From Bufo bufo (lineage: Eukaryota; Chordata; Amphibia; Anura; Bufonidae), in the NCBI RefSeq assembly GCF_905171765.1, contig NC_053390.1, positions 515,368,852 through 515,432,851 of the forward strand: DNA of 64,000 nucleotides. Reading direction: 5' to 3'. The translations under genes and the position numbers were made by a program. Positions 44,480 through 57,344 of this stretch are shown here, piece after piece. Position 1 is the stretch's first letter, and each line of letters starts with the position of its first letter. Under the pieces are notes generated by a model. The model did not search any database. It had not been told where the DNA came from and worked only from the letters and a program-made list of their open reading frames with translations.

Positions 44480-45957
44480 CTTCACGTCAGCAGAGAATCA
44501 GTCTCTTCATGCCATAGCAAAGAATCTGGCTTCACGTCAGCAGAGAATCAGTCTCTTCATGCCATAGCAGAGAATCTGGCTTCATGTCAGCACAGAATCA
44601 GTCTTCATGTCATAGCAGAGAATCAGGCTTCACGTCACCCACCACTGGAACAGGCCACTGTCACATATTTAGGCCCAGGCACCCAGGCAGAGGAGAGAGG
44701 TCCCGAAACAGAGAATCTGGCCTTATGTCAGCACAGAATCAGTCTTCATGTCATAGCAGAGAATCAGGCTTCACGTCACCCACCACTGGAACAGGCCACT
44801 GTCACACATTTAGGCCCCGGCACCCAGACAGAGGAGAGAGGTCCCGTAACAGAGAATCTGGCCTTATGTAAGCGCAGAATCAGTCTTCGTGTCATAGCAG
44901 AGAATCAGGCTTCACGTCACCCACCACTGGAACAGGCCACTGTCACATATTTAGGCCCCGGCACCCAGGCAGAGGAGAGAGGTCCCGTAACAGAGAATCT
45001 GGCCTTATGTCAGCACAGAATCAGTTTTCATGTCATAGCAGAGAATCAGGCTTCACGTCACCCACCACTGGAATAGGCCACTGTCACACATTTAGGCCCC
45101 GGCACCCAGACAGAGGAGAGAGGTCCCGTAACAGAGAATCTGGCCTTATGTCAGCGCAGAATCAGTCTTCATGTCATAGCAGAGAATCAGGCTTCACGTC
45201 ACCCACCACTGGAACAGGCCACTGTCACATATTTAGGCCCAGGCACCCAGGCAGAGAAGAGAGGTCCCGTAACAGAGAATCTGGCCTTATGTTAGCACAG
45301 AATCAGTTTTCATGTCATAGCAGAGAATCAGGCTTCACGTCACCCACCACTGGAACAGGCCACTGTCACACATTTAGGCCCCGGCACCCAGACAGAGGAG
45401 AGAGGTCCCGTAACAGAGAATCTGGCCTTATGTCAGCACAGAATCAGTCTTCATGTCATAGCAGAGAATCAGGCTTCACGTCACCCACCACTGGAACAGG
45501 CCACTGTCATATATTTAGGCCCAGGCAGAGGAGAGAGGTCCCGAAACAGAGAATCTGGCCTTATGTCAGCACAGAATCAGTCTTCATGTCATAGCAGAGA
45601 ATCAGGCTTCACGTCACCCACCACTGAAACAGGCCACTGTCACATATTTAGGCCCAGGCACCCAGGCAGAGGAGAGAGGTCCCGTAACAGAGAATCTGGC
45701 CTTATGTCAGCACAGAATCAGTCTTCATGTCATAGCAGAGAATCAGGCTTCACGTCACCCACCACTGGAACAGGCCACTGTCACATATTTAGGCCCAGGC
45801 ACCCAGGCAGAGGAGAGAGGTCCCGTAACAGAGAATCTGGCCTTATGTCAGCGCAGAATCAGTCTTCATGTCATAGCAGAGAATCAGGCTTCACGTCACC
45901 CACCACTGGAACAGGCCACTGTCACACATTTAGGCCCCGGCACCCAGACAGAGGAGA
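44480..45957. repeat. 141-bp tandem array (hAT2)
   Basis: About ten copies of a 141-bp unit with CAGAGAATCTGGCCTTATGT, AGAATCAGGCTTCACGTCAC and CCACTGGAACAGGCCACTGT. Because 141 is divisible by three, one frame stays open as 47-codon repeats (up to 195 codons). One unit has a 6-bp contraction near 45520 and others carry stops, so coding selection is not evident. It lies downstream of the transposase stop. Confidence 0.9.
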
Positions 45958-46075
45958 GGTTCATTCAACTTTGGGTTGCCCCGCAATATAATGGTAAAAT
46001 GAAAATAAAAATAGGATTGAATGAGGAAGTGCCCTGGAGTAGAATAATATATTGTTAAGGGGAGGTAGTTAATAT

Positions 46076-49000
46076 CTAATCTGCACAAGGGATGGACAGG
46101 TCCTGTGGGATCCATGCCTGGTTCATTTTTATGAACGTCAGCTTGTCCACATTGGCTGTAGACAGGCGGCTGCGTTTGTCTGTAATGACGCCCCCTGCCG
46201 TGCTGAATACACGTTCAGACAAAACGCTGGCCGCCGGGCAGGCCAGCACCTCCAAGGCATAAAAGGCTAGCTCTGGCCACGTGGACAATTTGGAGACCCA
46301 GAAGTTAAATGGGGCCGAACCATCAGTCAGTACGTGGAGGGGTGTGCACAGGTACTGTTCCACCATGTTAGTGAAATGTTGCCTCCTGCTAACACGTTCC
46401 GTATCAGGTGGTGGTGCAGTTAGCTGTGGCGTGGTGACAAAACTTTTCCACATCTCTGCCATGCTAACCTTGCCCTCAGAGGAGCTGGCCGTGACACAGC
46501 TGAGTTGGCAACCTCTTGCTCCTCCTCTGCCTTCGCCTTGGGTTTCCACTGGTTCCCCTGTGACATTTGGGAATGCTCTCAGTAGCGCGTCTACCAACGT
46601 GCGCTTGTACTCGCGCATCTTCCTATCACGCTCCAGTGTAGGAAGTAAGGTGGGCCCATTGTCTTTGTACCGGGGATCCAGCAGGGTGGCAACCCAGTAG
46701 TCCGCACACGTTAAAATGTGGGCAACTCTGCTGTCGTTGCGCAGGCACTGCAGCATGTAGTCGCTCATGTGTGCCAGGCTGCCCAGAGGTAAGGACAAGC
46801 TGTCCTCTGTGGGAGGCGTATCGTCATCGTCCTGTGTTTCCCCCCAGCCACGCACCAGTGATGGGCCCGAGCTGCTTTGGGTGCCATCCCGCTGTGAACA
46901 TGCTTCATCCTCATCCTCCTCCACCTCCTCCTCATCCTCGTCCTCCTCGTCCTCCAGTAGTGGGCCCTGTCTGGCCACATTTGTACCTGGCCTCTGGTGT
47001 TGCAAAAAACCTCCCTCTGAGTCACTTCGAAGAGACTGGCCTGAAAGTGCTAAAAATGACCCCTCTTCCTCCTCTTCCTCCTGGGCCACCTCCTCTTTCA
47101 TCATCGCCCTAAGTGTTTTCTCAAGGAGACATAGAAGTGGTATTGTAACGCTGATAACGGCGTCATCGCCACTGGCCATGTTGGTGGAGTACTCGAAACA
47201 GCGCAACAGGGCACACAGGTCTCGCATGGAGGCCCAGTCATTGGTGGTGAAGTGGTGCTGTTCCGCAGTGCGACTGACCCGTGCGTGCAGCAGCTGAAAC
47301 TCCACTATGGCCTGCTGCTGCTCGCACAGTCTGTCCAGCATGTGCAAGGTGGAGTTCCACCTGGTGGGCACATCGCATATGAGGCGGTGAGCGGGAAGGC
47401 CGAAGTTACGCTGTAGCGCAGACAGGCGTGCAGCAGCAGGGTGTGAACGCCGGAAGCGCGAACAGACGGCCCGCACTTTATGCAGCAGCTCTGACATGTC
47501 GGGGTAGTTGCGAATGAACTTCTGCACCACCAAATTCAGCACATGCGCCAGGCAAGGGTTGTGCGTCAAACCGGCTAGTCCCAGAGCTGCAACGAGATTT
47601 CGCCCATTATCGCACACCACCAGGCCGGGCTTGAGGCTCACCGGCAGCAACCACTCGTCGGTCTGTTGTTCTATACCCCGCCACAACTCCTGTGCTGTGT
47701 GGGGCCTGTCCCCCAAACATATGAGTTTCAGAACGGCCTGCTGACGTTTACCCCGGGCTGTGCTAAAGTTGGTGGTGAAGGTGTGTGGCTGACTGGATGA
47801 GCAGGTGGAAGAAGAGGAGGAGGAAGCTGAGTAGGAGGAGGAGGAGACAGGAGGCAAAGAATGTTGCCCTGCGATCCTTGGCGGCGGAAGGTCGTGCGCC
47901 AAACAGCTCTCCGCCTGGGGCCCAGCCGCCACTACATTTACCCAGTGTGCAGTTAGGGAGATATAGCGTCCCTGGCCGTGCTTACTGGTCCACGTATCTG
48001 TGGTTAGGTGGACCTTGCCACAGATGGCGTTGCGCAGTGCACACTTGATTTTAGCGGACACTTGGTTATGCAGGGAAGGCACGGCTCTCTTGGAGAAGTA
48101 GTGGCGGCTGGAAACAACATACTGTGGGACAGCAAGCGACATGAGCTGTTTGAAGCTGTCTGTGTCCACCAGCCTAAATGACAGCATTTCATAGGCCAGT
48201 AGTTTAGAAATGCTGGCATTGAGGGCCAGGGATCGAGGGTGGCTAGGTGGGAATTTACACTTTCTCTCAAATGTTTGTGAGATGGAGAGCTGAACGCTGC
48301 CGTGTGACATGGTTGAGATGCTTGGTGACGCAGGTGGTGGTGTTGGTGGTACATCCCATGTTTGCTGGGCGGCAGGTGCCAACGTTACTCCAGAGGCGGA
48401 GGAAGAGGCCGAGGCGGCGGCAGCAGAAGAGGCCGAGGCGGCAGCAGCAGAAGAGGTAGCAGGGGGAGCCTGAGTGACTTCTTTGTTTTTAAGGTGTTTA
48501 CTCCACTGCAGTTCATGCTTTGCATGCAGGTGCCTGGTCATGCAGGTTGTGCTAAGGTTCAGAACATTAATGGCTCGCTTCAGGCTCTAATGGCACAGCG
48601 TGCAAACCACTCGGGTCTTGTCGTCAGCACATTGTTTGAAGAAGTGCCATGCCAGGGAACTCCTTGAAGCTGCCTTTGGGGTGCTCGTTCCCAGATGGCG
48701 GCGGTCAGTAGCAGGCGGAGTCTCTTGGCGGCGGGTGTTCTGATTTTGCCCACTGCTCCCTCTTTTGCTACGCTGTTGGCTCGGTCTCACCACTGCCTCT
48801 TCCTCCGAACTGTGAAAGTCAGTGGAACGACCTTCATTCCATGTGGGGTCTAGGACCTCATCGTCCCCTGCATCGTCTTCCACCCAGTCTTGATCCCTGA
48901 CCTCCTGTTCAGTCTGCACACTGCAGAAAGACGCAGCAGTTGGCACCTGTGTTTCGTCATCATCAGAGACGTGCTGAGGTGGTATTCCCATGTCCTCATC

Positions 49001-49498
49001 ATCAAGAAACATAAGTGGTTGTGCGTTAGTGCTTTCTATCTCTTCCACCCCTGGGGAAGGGCTAGGTGGATGCCCTTGGGAAACCCTGGCAGCAGAGTCT
49101 TCAAACAGCATAAGATACTGCTGCATAACTTGAGGCTCAGACAGTTTCCCTGATATGCATGGGGGTGATGTGACAGACTGTTGGGCTTGGTTTTCATGCG
49201 CCATCTGTGCGCTTTCTGCAGAAGACTGGGTGGGAGATAATGTGAACGTGCTGGATGCACTGTCGGCCACCCAATTGACTAATGCCTGTACCTGCTCAGG
49301 CCTTACCATCCTTAGAGCGGCATTGGGCCCCAACAAATATCGCTGTAAATTCTGCTGGCTACTGGGACCTGAGGTAGTTGGTTCACTAGGACGTGTGGCT
49401 GTGGCAGAACGGCCACGTCCTCTCCCAGCACCAGAGGGTCCACTAACACCACCACGACCATATCCACGTCCGCGTCCCTTATTAGATGTTATCCTCAT
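46076..49498 (-). pseudogene. hAT2 transposase, single TAG stop
   Basis: One frame of 1,140 codons from ATG at 49498 to 46076, broken only by TAG at 48587-48589 (codon 304), where hAT3 has CAG. Order: Gly/Arg-rich N-terminus (1-50), acidic linker, BED finger (C299, C302, H323, H328) with the stop inside it, LTTDTWTSKHGQGRYISLTA, VVCDNGRNLVAAL, RWNSTLHMLDRL, a Glu/Asp-rich insert, YWVATLLDPRYKD and the C-terminal dimerisation domain (about 1071-1140) with AASVLSERVFSTAGG. The product would excise and insert the element with 8-bp duplications. Apart from the stop the gene looks whole. Confidence 0.9.
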
Positions 49499-49509
49499 TG
49501 TTCCCGTTC

Positions 49510-50330
49510 ACCACAATTTTGAAAATGGCAAATTTGGGAATAGTTTTTCAACCCAGAACAAAAACTGTGCTTTTACGGTCACTACAAATAATTTGACCAG
49601 CTCAAACAGTACAGATTTGGTTGAATCGAAATGTGAGGCCTATTTTTTTTTGCGCTGTGTGACAGGTATACGTTTAATCACAGAATTAGACTTGTATCTG
49701 CACGGTAGCGTGTGTGTTAAGTTTTTCTGAATGACACTATCAGCACCTTGAATCTAAGATATCCTTTTTGGGATAGATTTCAAGTAGGCCTGATATAGCA
49801 TAAACTACTTATTTTGAGAATGTCAAATTTGGGAATAGTTTTTCACCCCAGAACAAAAACTGTGCTTTTACGGTCACTACAAATAACTTGACCAGCTCAA
49901 ACAGTACAGATTTGGTTGAATAGAAATGTCAGGTCTATTTTTTAGGCACTGGGTGACGGGCTCAACTTGCCCCTGATGTAGTATTTGGCCAAAAAATAAC
50001 CACACTATTGATGGTTAAATGCACTTGGGTGACACAGGCTCAGCCTGCACCTGATGTAGTATATGGCCAAAAATTAACCACACTGTTGATGGTTAAATGC
50101 ACTTGGGTGACACAGGCTCAGCCTGCACCAGATGTAGTATATGGCCAAAAAATAACCACACTGTTGATGGTTAAATGCACTTGGGTGACACAGGCTCAGC
50201 CTGCACCTGATGTAGTATATGGCCAAAAAATAACCAGACTGTTGATGGTTAAATGCACTTCGGTGACACAGGCTCAGCCTGCAGCTGATGTAGGATATAG
50301 CAAAAAATAACCACACTATTGATGGTTAAA
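49510..50330. repeat. Leader repeats of hAT2: ~296-bp and 78-bp units
   Basis: Two ~296-bp units start near 49517 and 49812 (TTTGGGAATAGTTTTTC, TGCTTTTACGGTCACTA), the second partial. Then come 78-bp units marked by ATGGTTAAATGC at 50011, 50089, 50167 and 50245 and a decayed one at 50322. They lie between promoter and transposase start. Confidence 0.87.
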
Positions 50331-50559
50331 AGCATTTGGTGGTAGCTTGTGCTGGCGCACCACAAGCCACAAAATGGCCGCCGATCACCCCAGAAAAAAG
50401 TGATCTAAAAACGCTCTGGGCAGCCTCAAAAAAGTGAGCAAGTCGATATTAGCACTTCAATGATCCACAGCTGGAGATCGATCACAGAATGAAGTCTTTT
50501 GGAGGAGTTAATCTGCCTAATCTCGCCCTAACGTCGCAGCAGCAACCTCTCCCTATGCT

Positions 50560-50836
50560 TGAATCAGCAGAGTGACGTGCAGCGCTACGTGACCCAAGCT
50601 TATATAGAGGCTGGGTCACATGCTGCACTGGCCAATCACAGCCATGCCAATAGTAGGCAAGGCTGTGATGGCCTCTTGGGGCAAGTAGTATGACGCTTGT
50701 TGATTGGCTGCTTTGCAGCCTTTCAAAAAACGCTAAGAAAGCGCCGAACACTGAACCCGAACCCGGACTTTTACGAAAATGTTCGGGTTCGGGTCCATGT
50801 CACAGACACCCCAAAATTCGGGTTCGCTCATCCCTA
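50560..50836 (-). promoter_or_regulatory. hAT2 core promoter and right terminus
   Basis: On the minus strand CCAAT-type GATTGGC boxes (near 50632 and 50702) precede CTATATAAG (50598-50606). The TATA box sits between the arms of an 8-bp inverted repeat, GTGACCCA / TGGGTCAC. The outer 90 bp carry GTTCGGG/CCGAAC motifs. Transcription would run left into the transposase. Confidence 0.65.
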
Positions 50837-50885
50837 GTCAAAATGTTTAGGTATTTTTGTGATATAGGGATAACCATTTTAAAGA

Positions 50886-51985
50886 CATATTTACAATGTA
50901 TTTGGAAAGTCTTTATACTTTTTCACTTTTTGCACATTTTGTTATGTTACAGCCTTGTGCTAAAATAACAAAATCTGCACTCAATACTCCATAATGAGAA
51001 AAGTAAAAACAGAACTTTAGAAATATAAAAAAAATGTATTGAAAAGGAAAAACTTACATTTTGCATGGACACAAGTATTCAAACCTTTTGTAATGACACT
51101 TGAAATTTAGCTTTAGGGCCTCCCATTTCTCTTAATCTTCGTTGAGGTGTTTTTACACATTGATTGAAGTCCACCTATGGTAATTTGGGACATTAAAGGG
51201 ACACTGACAGGCCAAATCAGCATATATAGTTAGATATATGACATTACAGGTCTTATAGAGTCTTTTAAAAGCATATAAGTATCCCCCCTGTCCACCTTAT
51301 AAAGAGCGAAATATAAAGTTTTATAACCTGCTTGTCCGGTCAGCAATCTGCCCAAGGGGCAGCGTTTCATGTGAAAATGCGCCCAGCCAGCCTTCCCAAC
51401 TGCCGTTCTTAAGCCCCGCCCAGCTCATCATTATTCACTTCGCTGGGCGATGTGAGTGAGCAGCGCTCTGAAGCGCTGCTCTGAACAGTGCATGGCTGAG
51501 GCTGCAGCTGCCTCCAAGACGCAGGCAGGCTGTGTGTGTACGCATGCGCGATCTAACCACGGCGGGGCGCAGGCGCAGAAGATTGGGCATGAACGATGCC
51601 CAGAGGATTGAATTGCCCATGCGCAGGATCGGGACTGGGGAAAGTTCTAGCCGCCGCCCAGCGAAGTGAATAATGATGAGCTGGGCGGGGCTTAAGAACG
51701 GCAGTTGGGAAGGCTGGCTGGGCGCATTTTCACATGAAACGCCGCCCCTTGGGCAGATTGCTGACCGGAGAAGCAGGTTATAAAACTTTATATTTTGCTC
51801 TTTATAAGGTGGACAGGGGGGATACTTATATGCTTTTAAAAGACTCTATAAGACCTGTAATGTCATATATCTAACTATATATGCTGATTTGGCCTGTCAG
51901 TGTCCCTTTAAGATATGATTTGTCTCATAGCTGACAATTGATATAACAGCAAAAACCAAGCCATGAGGAGAAAATTTTTAGTGCA
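50886..51985 (+). mobile_element. Old Tc1-like relic, left part (split by MITE G)
   Basis: It begins near TATTTGGAAAGTCTTTATAC, continues with GTTATGTTACAGCCTTGTGC and ACTCCATAATGAG, then resumes after MITE G with AGCAAAAACCAAGCCATGAG. I recognise the left end of a widespread Tc1 family. Later parts of the same family lie at 59806-60333 and 61988-62065. It is much decayed. Confidence 0.7.
51197..51907. mobile_element. Foldback MITE G
   Basis: 711 bp, flanked by TTAA (51193-51196 and 51908-51911). The arms AGGGACACTGACAGGCC / GGCCTGTCAGTGTCCCT extend about 230 bp inward with few mismatches. The GC-rich interior has GCGCATGCGC-like and CGCTGGGC motifs. Inserted in the Tc1 relic. Same AGGG/TTAA signature as C and F. 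Confidence 0.9.
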
Positions 51986-52572
51986 AATAATACCACTTCG
52001 AAAATTCGCGAAGATGTAGAATATTGTGCTATATATTCGTAATCGCGAATATTCTAGATTTTTTTTTCATCCGTAACCTCCCTTCTTGCTTGTGGGCCAA
52101 TTAGAAGGCTGCAATATCTTTGTCAGAGCTTAGCAACATCCCTAGCAACCAATAGGAAAGTTGCCTACCCCTTTACTATATAAGAAACAACCCAGCAGTA
52201 GAGTTGAGTGAACACCTGGATGTTCGGGTTCGAGAAGTTCGGCCGAACTTCCCGGAAATGTTCGGGTTCGGGATCCGAACCCGAACCGAACTTCGTCCCG
52301 AACCCGAACCCCATTGAAGTCAATGGGGACCCGAACTTTTGGGCACTAAAAAGGCTGTAAAACAGCCCAGGAAAGAGCTAGAGGGCTGCAAAAGGCAGCA
52401 ACATGTAGGTAAATACCCTGCAAACAAATGTGGATAGGGAAATTAATTAAAATAAAAATTTAAAATATTAAAATGACCCAATATCAATTGGACAGAGGTC
52501 CCATAGCAGAGAATCTGGCTTCACATCAGCAGAGAATCAGTCTCTTCATGCCATAGCAAAGAATCTGGCTTC

Positions 52573-53815
52573 ATGTCAGCACAGATTCAGTCTTCATGTC
52601 ATAGCAGAGAATCAGGCTTCAATTCACCCACCACTGGAACAGGCCACTGTCACACATTTAGGCCCAGGCACCCAGGCAGAGGAGAGAGGTCCCATAACAG
52701 AGAATCTGGCCTTATGTCAGCGCAGAATCAGTCTTCATGTCATAGCCGAGAATCAGGCTTCCCATCACCCACCACTGGAACAGGCCACTGTCACACATTT
52801 AGGCCCCGGCACCCAGACAGAGGAGAGCGGTCCCGTAACAGAGAATCTGGCCTTATGTCAGCGCAGAATCTGTCTTCATGTCATAGCAGAGAATCAGGCT
52901 TCACGTCACCCACCACTGGAACAGGCCACTGTCACACATTTAGGCCCAGGCACCCAGGCAGAGGAGAGAGGTCCCGTAACAGAGAATCTGGCCTTATGTC
53001 AGCACAGAATCTGTCTTCATGTCATAGCAGAGAATCAGGCTTCACGTCACCCACCACTAGAACAGGCCACTCTCACACATTTAGGCCCAGGCACCCAGGC
53101 AGAGGAGAGAGGTCCCGTAACAGAGAATCTGGCCTTATGTCAGCACAGAATCTGTCTTCATGTCATAGCAGAGAATCAGGCTTCACGTCACCCACCACTG
53201 GAACAGGCCACTGTCACACATTTAGGCCCCGGCACCCAGACAGAGGAGAGAGGTCCCGTAACAGAGAATCTGGCCTTATGTCAGCGCAGAATCAGTCTTC
53301 ATGTCATAGCAGAGAATCAGGCTTCACGTCACCCACCACTGGAACAGGCCACTGTCACATATTTAGGCCCAGGCACCCAGGCAGAGGAGAGAGGTCCCGT
53401 AACAGAGAATCTGGCCTTATGTCAGCGCAGAATCAGTCTTCATGTCATAGCAGAGAATCAGGCTTCACGTCACCCACCACTGGAACAGGCCACTGTCACA
53501 TATTTAGGCCCAGGCACCCAGGCAGAGGAGAGAGGTCCCGTAACAGAGAATCTGGCCTTATGTCAGCGCAGAATCAGTCTTCATGTCATAGCAGAGAATC
53601 AGGCTTCACGTCACCCACCACTGGAACAGGCCACTGTCACACATTTAGGCCCCGGCACCCAGACAGAGGATAGAGGTCCCGTAACAGAGAATATGGCCTT
53701 ATGTCAGCGCAGAATCAGTCTTCATATCATAGCAGAGAATCAGGCTTCACGTCACCCACCACTGGAACAGGCCACTGTCACACATTTAGGCCCCGGCACC
53801 CAGACAGAGGAGAGG
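52573..53815. repeat. 141-bp tandem array (hAT3)
   Basis: About nine copies of the same 141-bp unit as in hAT2. One frame is open for 366 codons (52573-53673) as near-identical 47-residue repeats. No signal for expression is seen and the array lies beyond the transposase stop. Confidence 0.9.
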
Positions 53816-53930
53816 TTCATTCAACTTTGGGTTGCCCGCAATATAATGGTAAAATGAAAATAAAAATAGGATTGAATGAGGAAGTGCCCTGGAGTAGAAT
53901 AATATATTGTTAAGGGGAGGTAGTTAATAT

Positions 53931-56900
53931 CTAATCTGCACAAGGGATGGACAGGTCCTGTGGGATCCATGCCTGGTTCATTTTTATGAACGTCAGCTTG
54001 TCCACATTGGCTGTAGACAGGCGGCTGCGTTTGTCTGTAATGACGCCCCCTGCCGTGCTGAATACACGTTCAGACAAAACGCTGGCCGCCGGACAGGCCA
54101 GCACCTCCAAGGCATAAAAGGCTAGCTCTGGCCACGTGGACAATTTGGAGACCCAGAAGTTGAATGGGGCCGAACCATCAGTCAGTACGTGGAGGGGTGT
54201 GCACAGGTACTGTTCCACCATGTTAGTGAGATGTTGCCTCCTGCTAACACGTTCCGTATCAGGTGGTGGTGCAGTTAGCTGTGGCGTGGTGACAAAACTT
54301 TTCCACATCTCTGCCATGCTAACCTTGCCCTCAGAGGAGCTGGCCGTGACACAGCTGCGTTGGCGACCTCTTGCTCCTCCTCTGCCTTCGCCTTGGGTTT
54401 CCACTGGTTCCCCTGTGACATTTGGGAATGCTCTCAGTAGCGCGTCTACCAACGTGCGCTTGTACTCGCGCATCTTCCTATCACGCCCCAGTGTAGGAAG
54501 TAAGGTGGGCACATTGTCTTTGTACCGGGGATCCAGCAGGGTGGCAACCCAGTAGTCCGCACACGTTAAAATGTGGGCAACTCTGCTGTCGTTGCGCAGG
54601 CACTGCAGCATGTAGTCGCTCATGTGTGCCAGGCTGCCCAGAGGTAAGGACAAGCTGTCCTCTGTGGGAGGCGTATCGACATCGTCCTGTGTTTTCCCCC
54701 AGCCACGCACCAGTGATGGGCCCGAGCTGCTTTGGGTGCCACCCCGCTGTGAACATGCTTCATCCTCATCCTCCTCCACCTCCTCCTCATCCTCGTCCTT
54801 TGTACCTGGCCTCTGGTGTTGCAAAAAACCTCCCTCTGAGTCACTTCGAAGAGACTGGCCTGAAAGTGCTAAAAATGACCCCTCTTCCTCCTCTTCCTCC
54901 TGGGCCACCTCCTCTTTCATCATCGCCCTAAGTGTTTTCTCAAGGAGACATAGAAGTGGTATTGTAACGCTGATAACGGCGTCATCGCCACTGGCCATGT
55001 TGGTGGAGTACTCGAAACAACGCAACAGGGCACACAGGTCTCGCATGGAGGCCCAGTCATTGGTGGTGAAGTGTGTCTGATCCACAGTGCGACTGACCCG
55101 TGCGTGCTGCAGCTGAAACTCCACTATGGCCTGCTGCTGCTCGCACAGTCTGTCCAGCATATACAAGGTGGAGTTCCACCTGGTGGGTACGTCGCATATG
55201 AGGCGGTGAGCGGGAAGGCCGAAGTTACGCTGTAGCGCAGACAGGCGAGCAGCGGCAGGGTGTGAACGCCGGAAGCGCGAACAGACGGCCCGCACTTTAT
55301 GCAGCAGCTCTGACATGTCGGAGTAGTTGCGAATGAACTTCTGCACCACCAAATTCAGCACATGCGCCAGGCAAGGGATGTGCGTCAAACCAGCTAGTCC
55401 CAGAGCTGCAACGAGATTTCGCCCATTATCGCACACCACCAGGCCGGGCTTGAGGCTCACCGGCAGCAACCACTCGTCGGTCTGTTGTTCTATACACCGC
55501 CACAACTCCTGTGCGGTGTGGGGCCTGTCCCCCAAACATATGAGTTTCAGAATGGCCTGCTAACGTTTACCCCGGGCTGTGCTGAAGTTGGTGGTGAAGG
55601 TGTGTGGCTGACTGGATGAGCAGGTGGAAGAAGAGGAGGAGGAAGCTGAGTAGGAGGAGGAGGAGACAGGAGGCAAAGAATGTTGCCCTGCGATCCTTGG
55701 CGGCGGAAGGACGTGCGCCAAACAGCTCTCCGCCTGGGGCCCAGCCGCCACTACATTTACCCAGTGTGCAGTTAGGGAGATATAGCGTCCTTGGCCCTGC
55801 TTACTGGTCCACGTATCTGTGGTTAGGTGGACCTTGCCACAGATGGCGTTGCGCAGTGCACACTTGATTTTATCGGACACTTGTTTGTGCAGGGAAGGCA
55901 CGGCTCTCTTGGAGAAGTAGTGGCGGCTGGGAACAACATACTGTGGGACAGCAAGTGACATGAGCTGTTTGAAGCTGTGTGTGTCCACCAGCCTAAATGA
56001 CAGCATTTCATAGGCCAGTAGTTTAGAAATGCTGGCATTCAGGTCCAGGGATCGAGGGTGGCTAGGTGGGAATTTACGCTTTCTCTCAAATGTTTGTGAG
56101 ATGGAGAGCTGAACGCTGCCGTGTGACATGGTTGAGATGCTTGGTGACGCAGGTGGTGGTGTTGATGGTACATCCCATGTTTGCTGGGCGGCAGGTGCCA
56201 ACGTTCCTCCAGAGGCAGAGGAAGAGGCCGAGGCGGCGGCAGCAGCAGCAGAAGAGGCCGAGGCAGCAGCAGCAGAAGAGGTAGCAGGGGGAGCCTGAGT
56301 GACTTCCTTGTTTTTAAGGTGTTTACTCCACTGCAGTTTATGCTTTGCATGCAGGTGCCTGGTCATGCAGGTTGTGCTAAGGTTCAGAACGTTAATGCCT
56401 CGCTTCAGGCTCTGATGGCACAGTGTGCAAACCACTCGGGTCTTGTCGTCAGCACATTGTTTGAAGAAGTGCCATGCCAGGGAACTCCTTGAAGCTGCCT
56501 TTGGGGTTCTCGGTCCCAGATGGCGGCGGTCAGTAGCAGGCGGAGTCTCTTGGCGGCGGGTGTTCTGATTTTGCCCACTGCTCCCTCTTTTGCTACGCTG
56601 TTGGCTCGGTCTCACCACTGCCTCTTCCTCCGAACTCTGAAAGTCAGTGGCACGACCTTCATTCCATGTGGGGTCTAGGACCTCATCGTCCCCTGCATCG
56701 TCTTCCACCCAGTCTTGATCCCTGACCTCCTGTTCAGTCTGCACACTGCAGAAAGACGCAGCAGTTGGCACCTGAGTTTCGTCATCATCAGAGACGTGCT
56801 GAGGTGGTATTCCCATGTTCTCATCATCAGGAAAAATAAGTGGTTGTGCGTTAGTGCATTCTATCTCTTCCACCCCTGGGGAAAGGCTAGGTGGATGCCC

Positions 56901-57329
56901 TTGGGAAACCCTGGCAGCAGAGTCTTCAAACAGCATAAGAGACTGCTGCATAACTTGAGGCTCAGACAGTTTCCCTGATATGCATGGGGGTGATGTGACA
57001 GACCGATGGGCTTTGTTTTCATGCGCCATCTGTGCGCTTTCTGCAGAAGACTGGGTGGGAGATAATGTGAACGTGCTGGATCCACTGTCGGCCACCCAAT
57101 TGACTAATGCCTGTACCTGCTCAGGCCTTACCATCCTTAGAACGGCATTGGGCCCCACCAAATATCGCTGTAAATTCTGCTGGCTACTGGGACCTGAGGT
57201 AGTTGGTTCACTAGGACGTGTGGCTGTGGCAGAACGGCCACGTCCTCTCCCAGCACCAGAGGGTCCACTAATACCACCACGACCATGTCCACGTCCGCGT
57301 CCGCGTCCCTTATTAGATGTTTTCCTCAT
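53931..57329 (-). pseudogene. hAT3 transposase, single TAG stop
   Basis: 1,132 codons from ATG 57329 (homologous to the hAT2 start; another ATG lies three codons upstream at 57338) to 53931, broken only by TAG at 55560-55562, where hAT2 has CAG. The BED finger is complete here (CTLCHQSLKRG ... RHLHAKH). The catalytic blocks LTTDTWTSKQGQGRYIS and VVCDNGRNLVAAL and the dimerisation domain at the C-terminus are intact. A 12-13 residue deletion shortens the acidic stretch near 54800 relative to hAT2. Together hAT2 and hAT3 show the family was complete and mobile recently. Confidence 0.9.
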
Positions 57330-57344
57330 TGTTCCCATTCACCA

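Larger units (their letters stand above)
44159..50836 (-). mobile_element. hAT2: near-intact hAT element
   Basis: 6,678 bp flanked by a perfect GTCAAAAT duplication (44151-44158 and 50837-50844; fits nTnnnnAn). Ends TAGAGTTGAGCGAAC and GTTCGCTCATCCCTA. From left: GTTCG-rich subterminal DNA, a 141-bp array, the transposase (minus), ~296-bp and 78-bp repeats, and a promoter region. hAT3 has the same layout. Confidence 0.95.

Noticed and set aside
46281..48459. Plus-strand ORFs such as 46767-47297 opposite hAT2 transposase
   Set aside because: They are antisense shadows of the transposase; the Ser-rich runs mirror its Glu/Asp-rich stretch.
10107..57329. Domesticated host gene of hAT origin
   Set aside because: All hAT frames lie inside elements with their own ends or are truncated and broken; no host exon or splice context.
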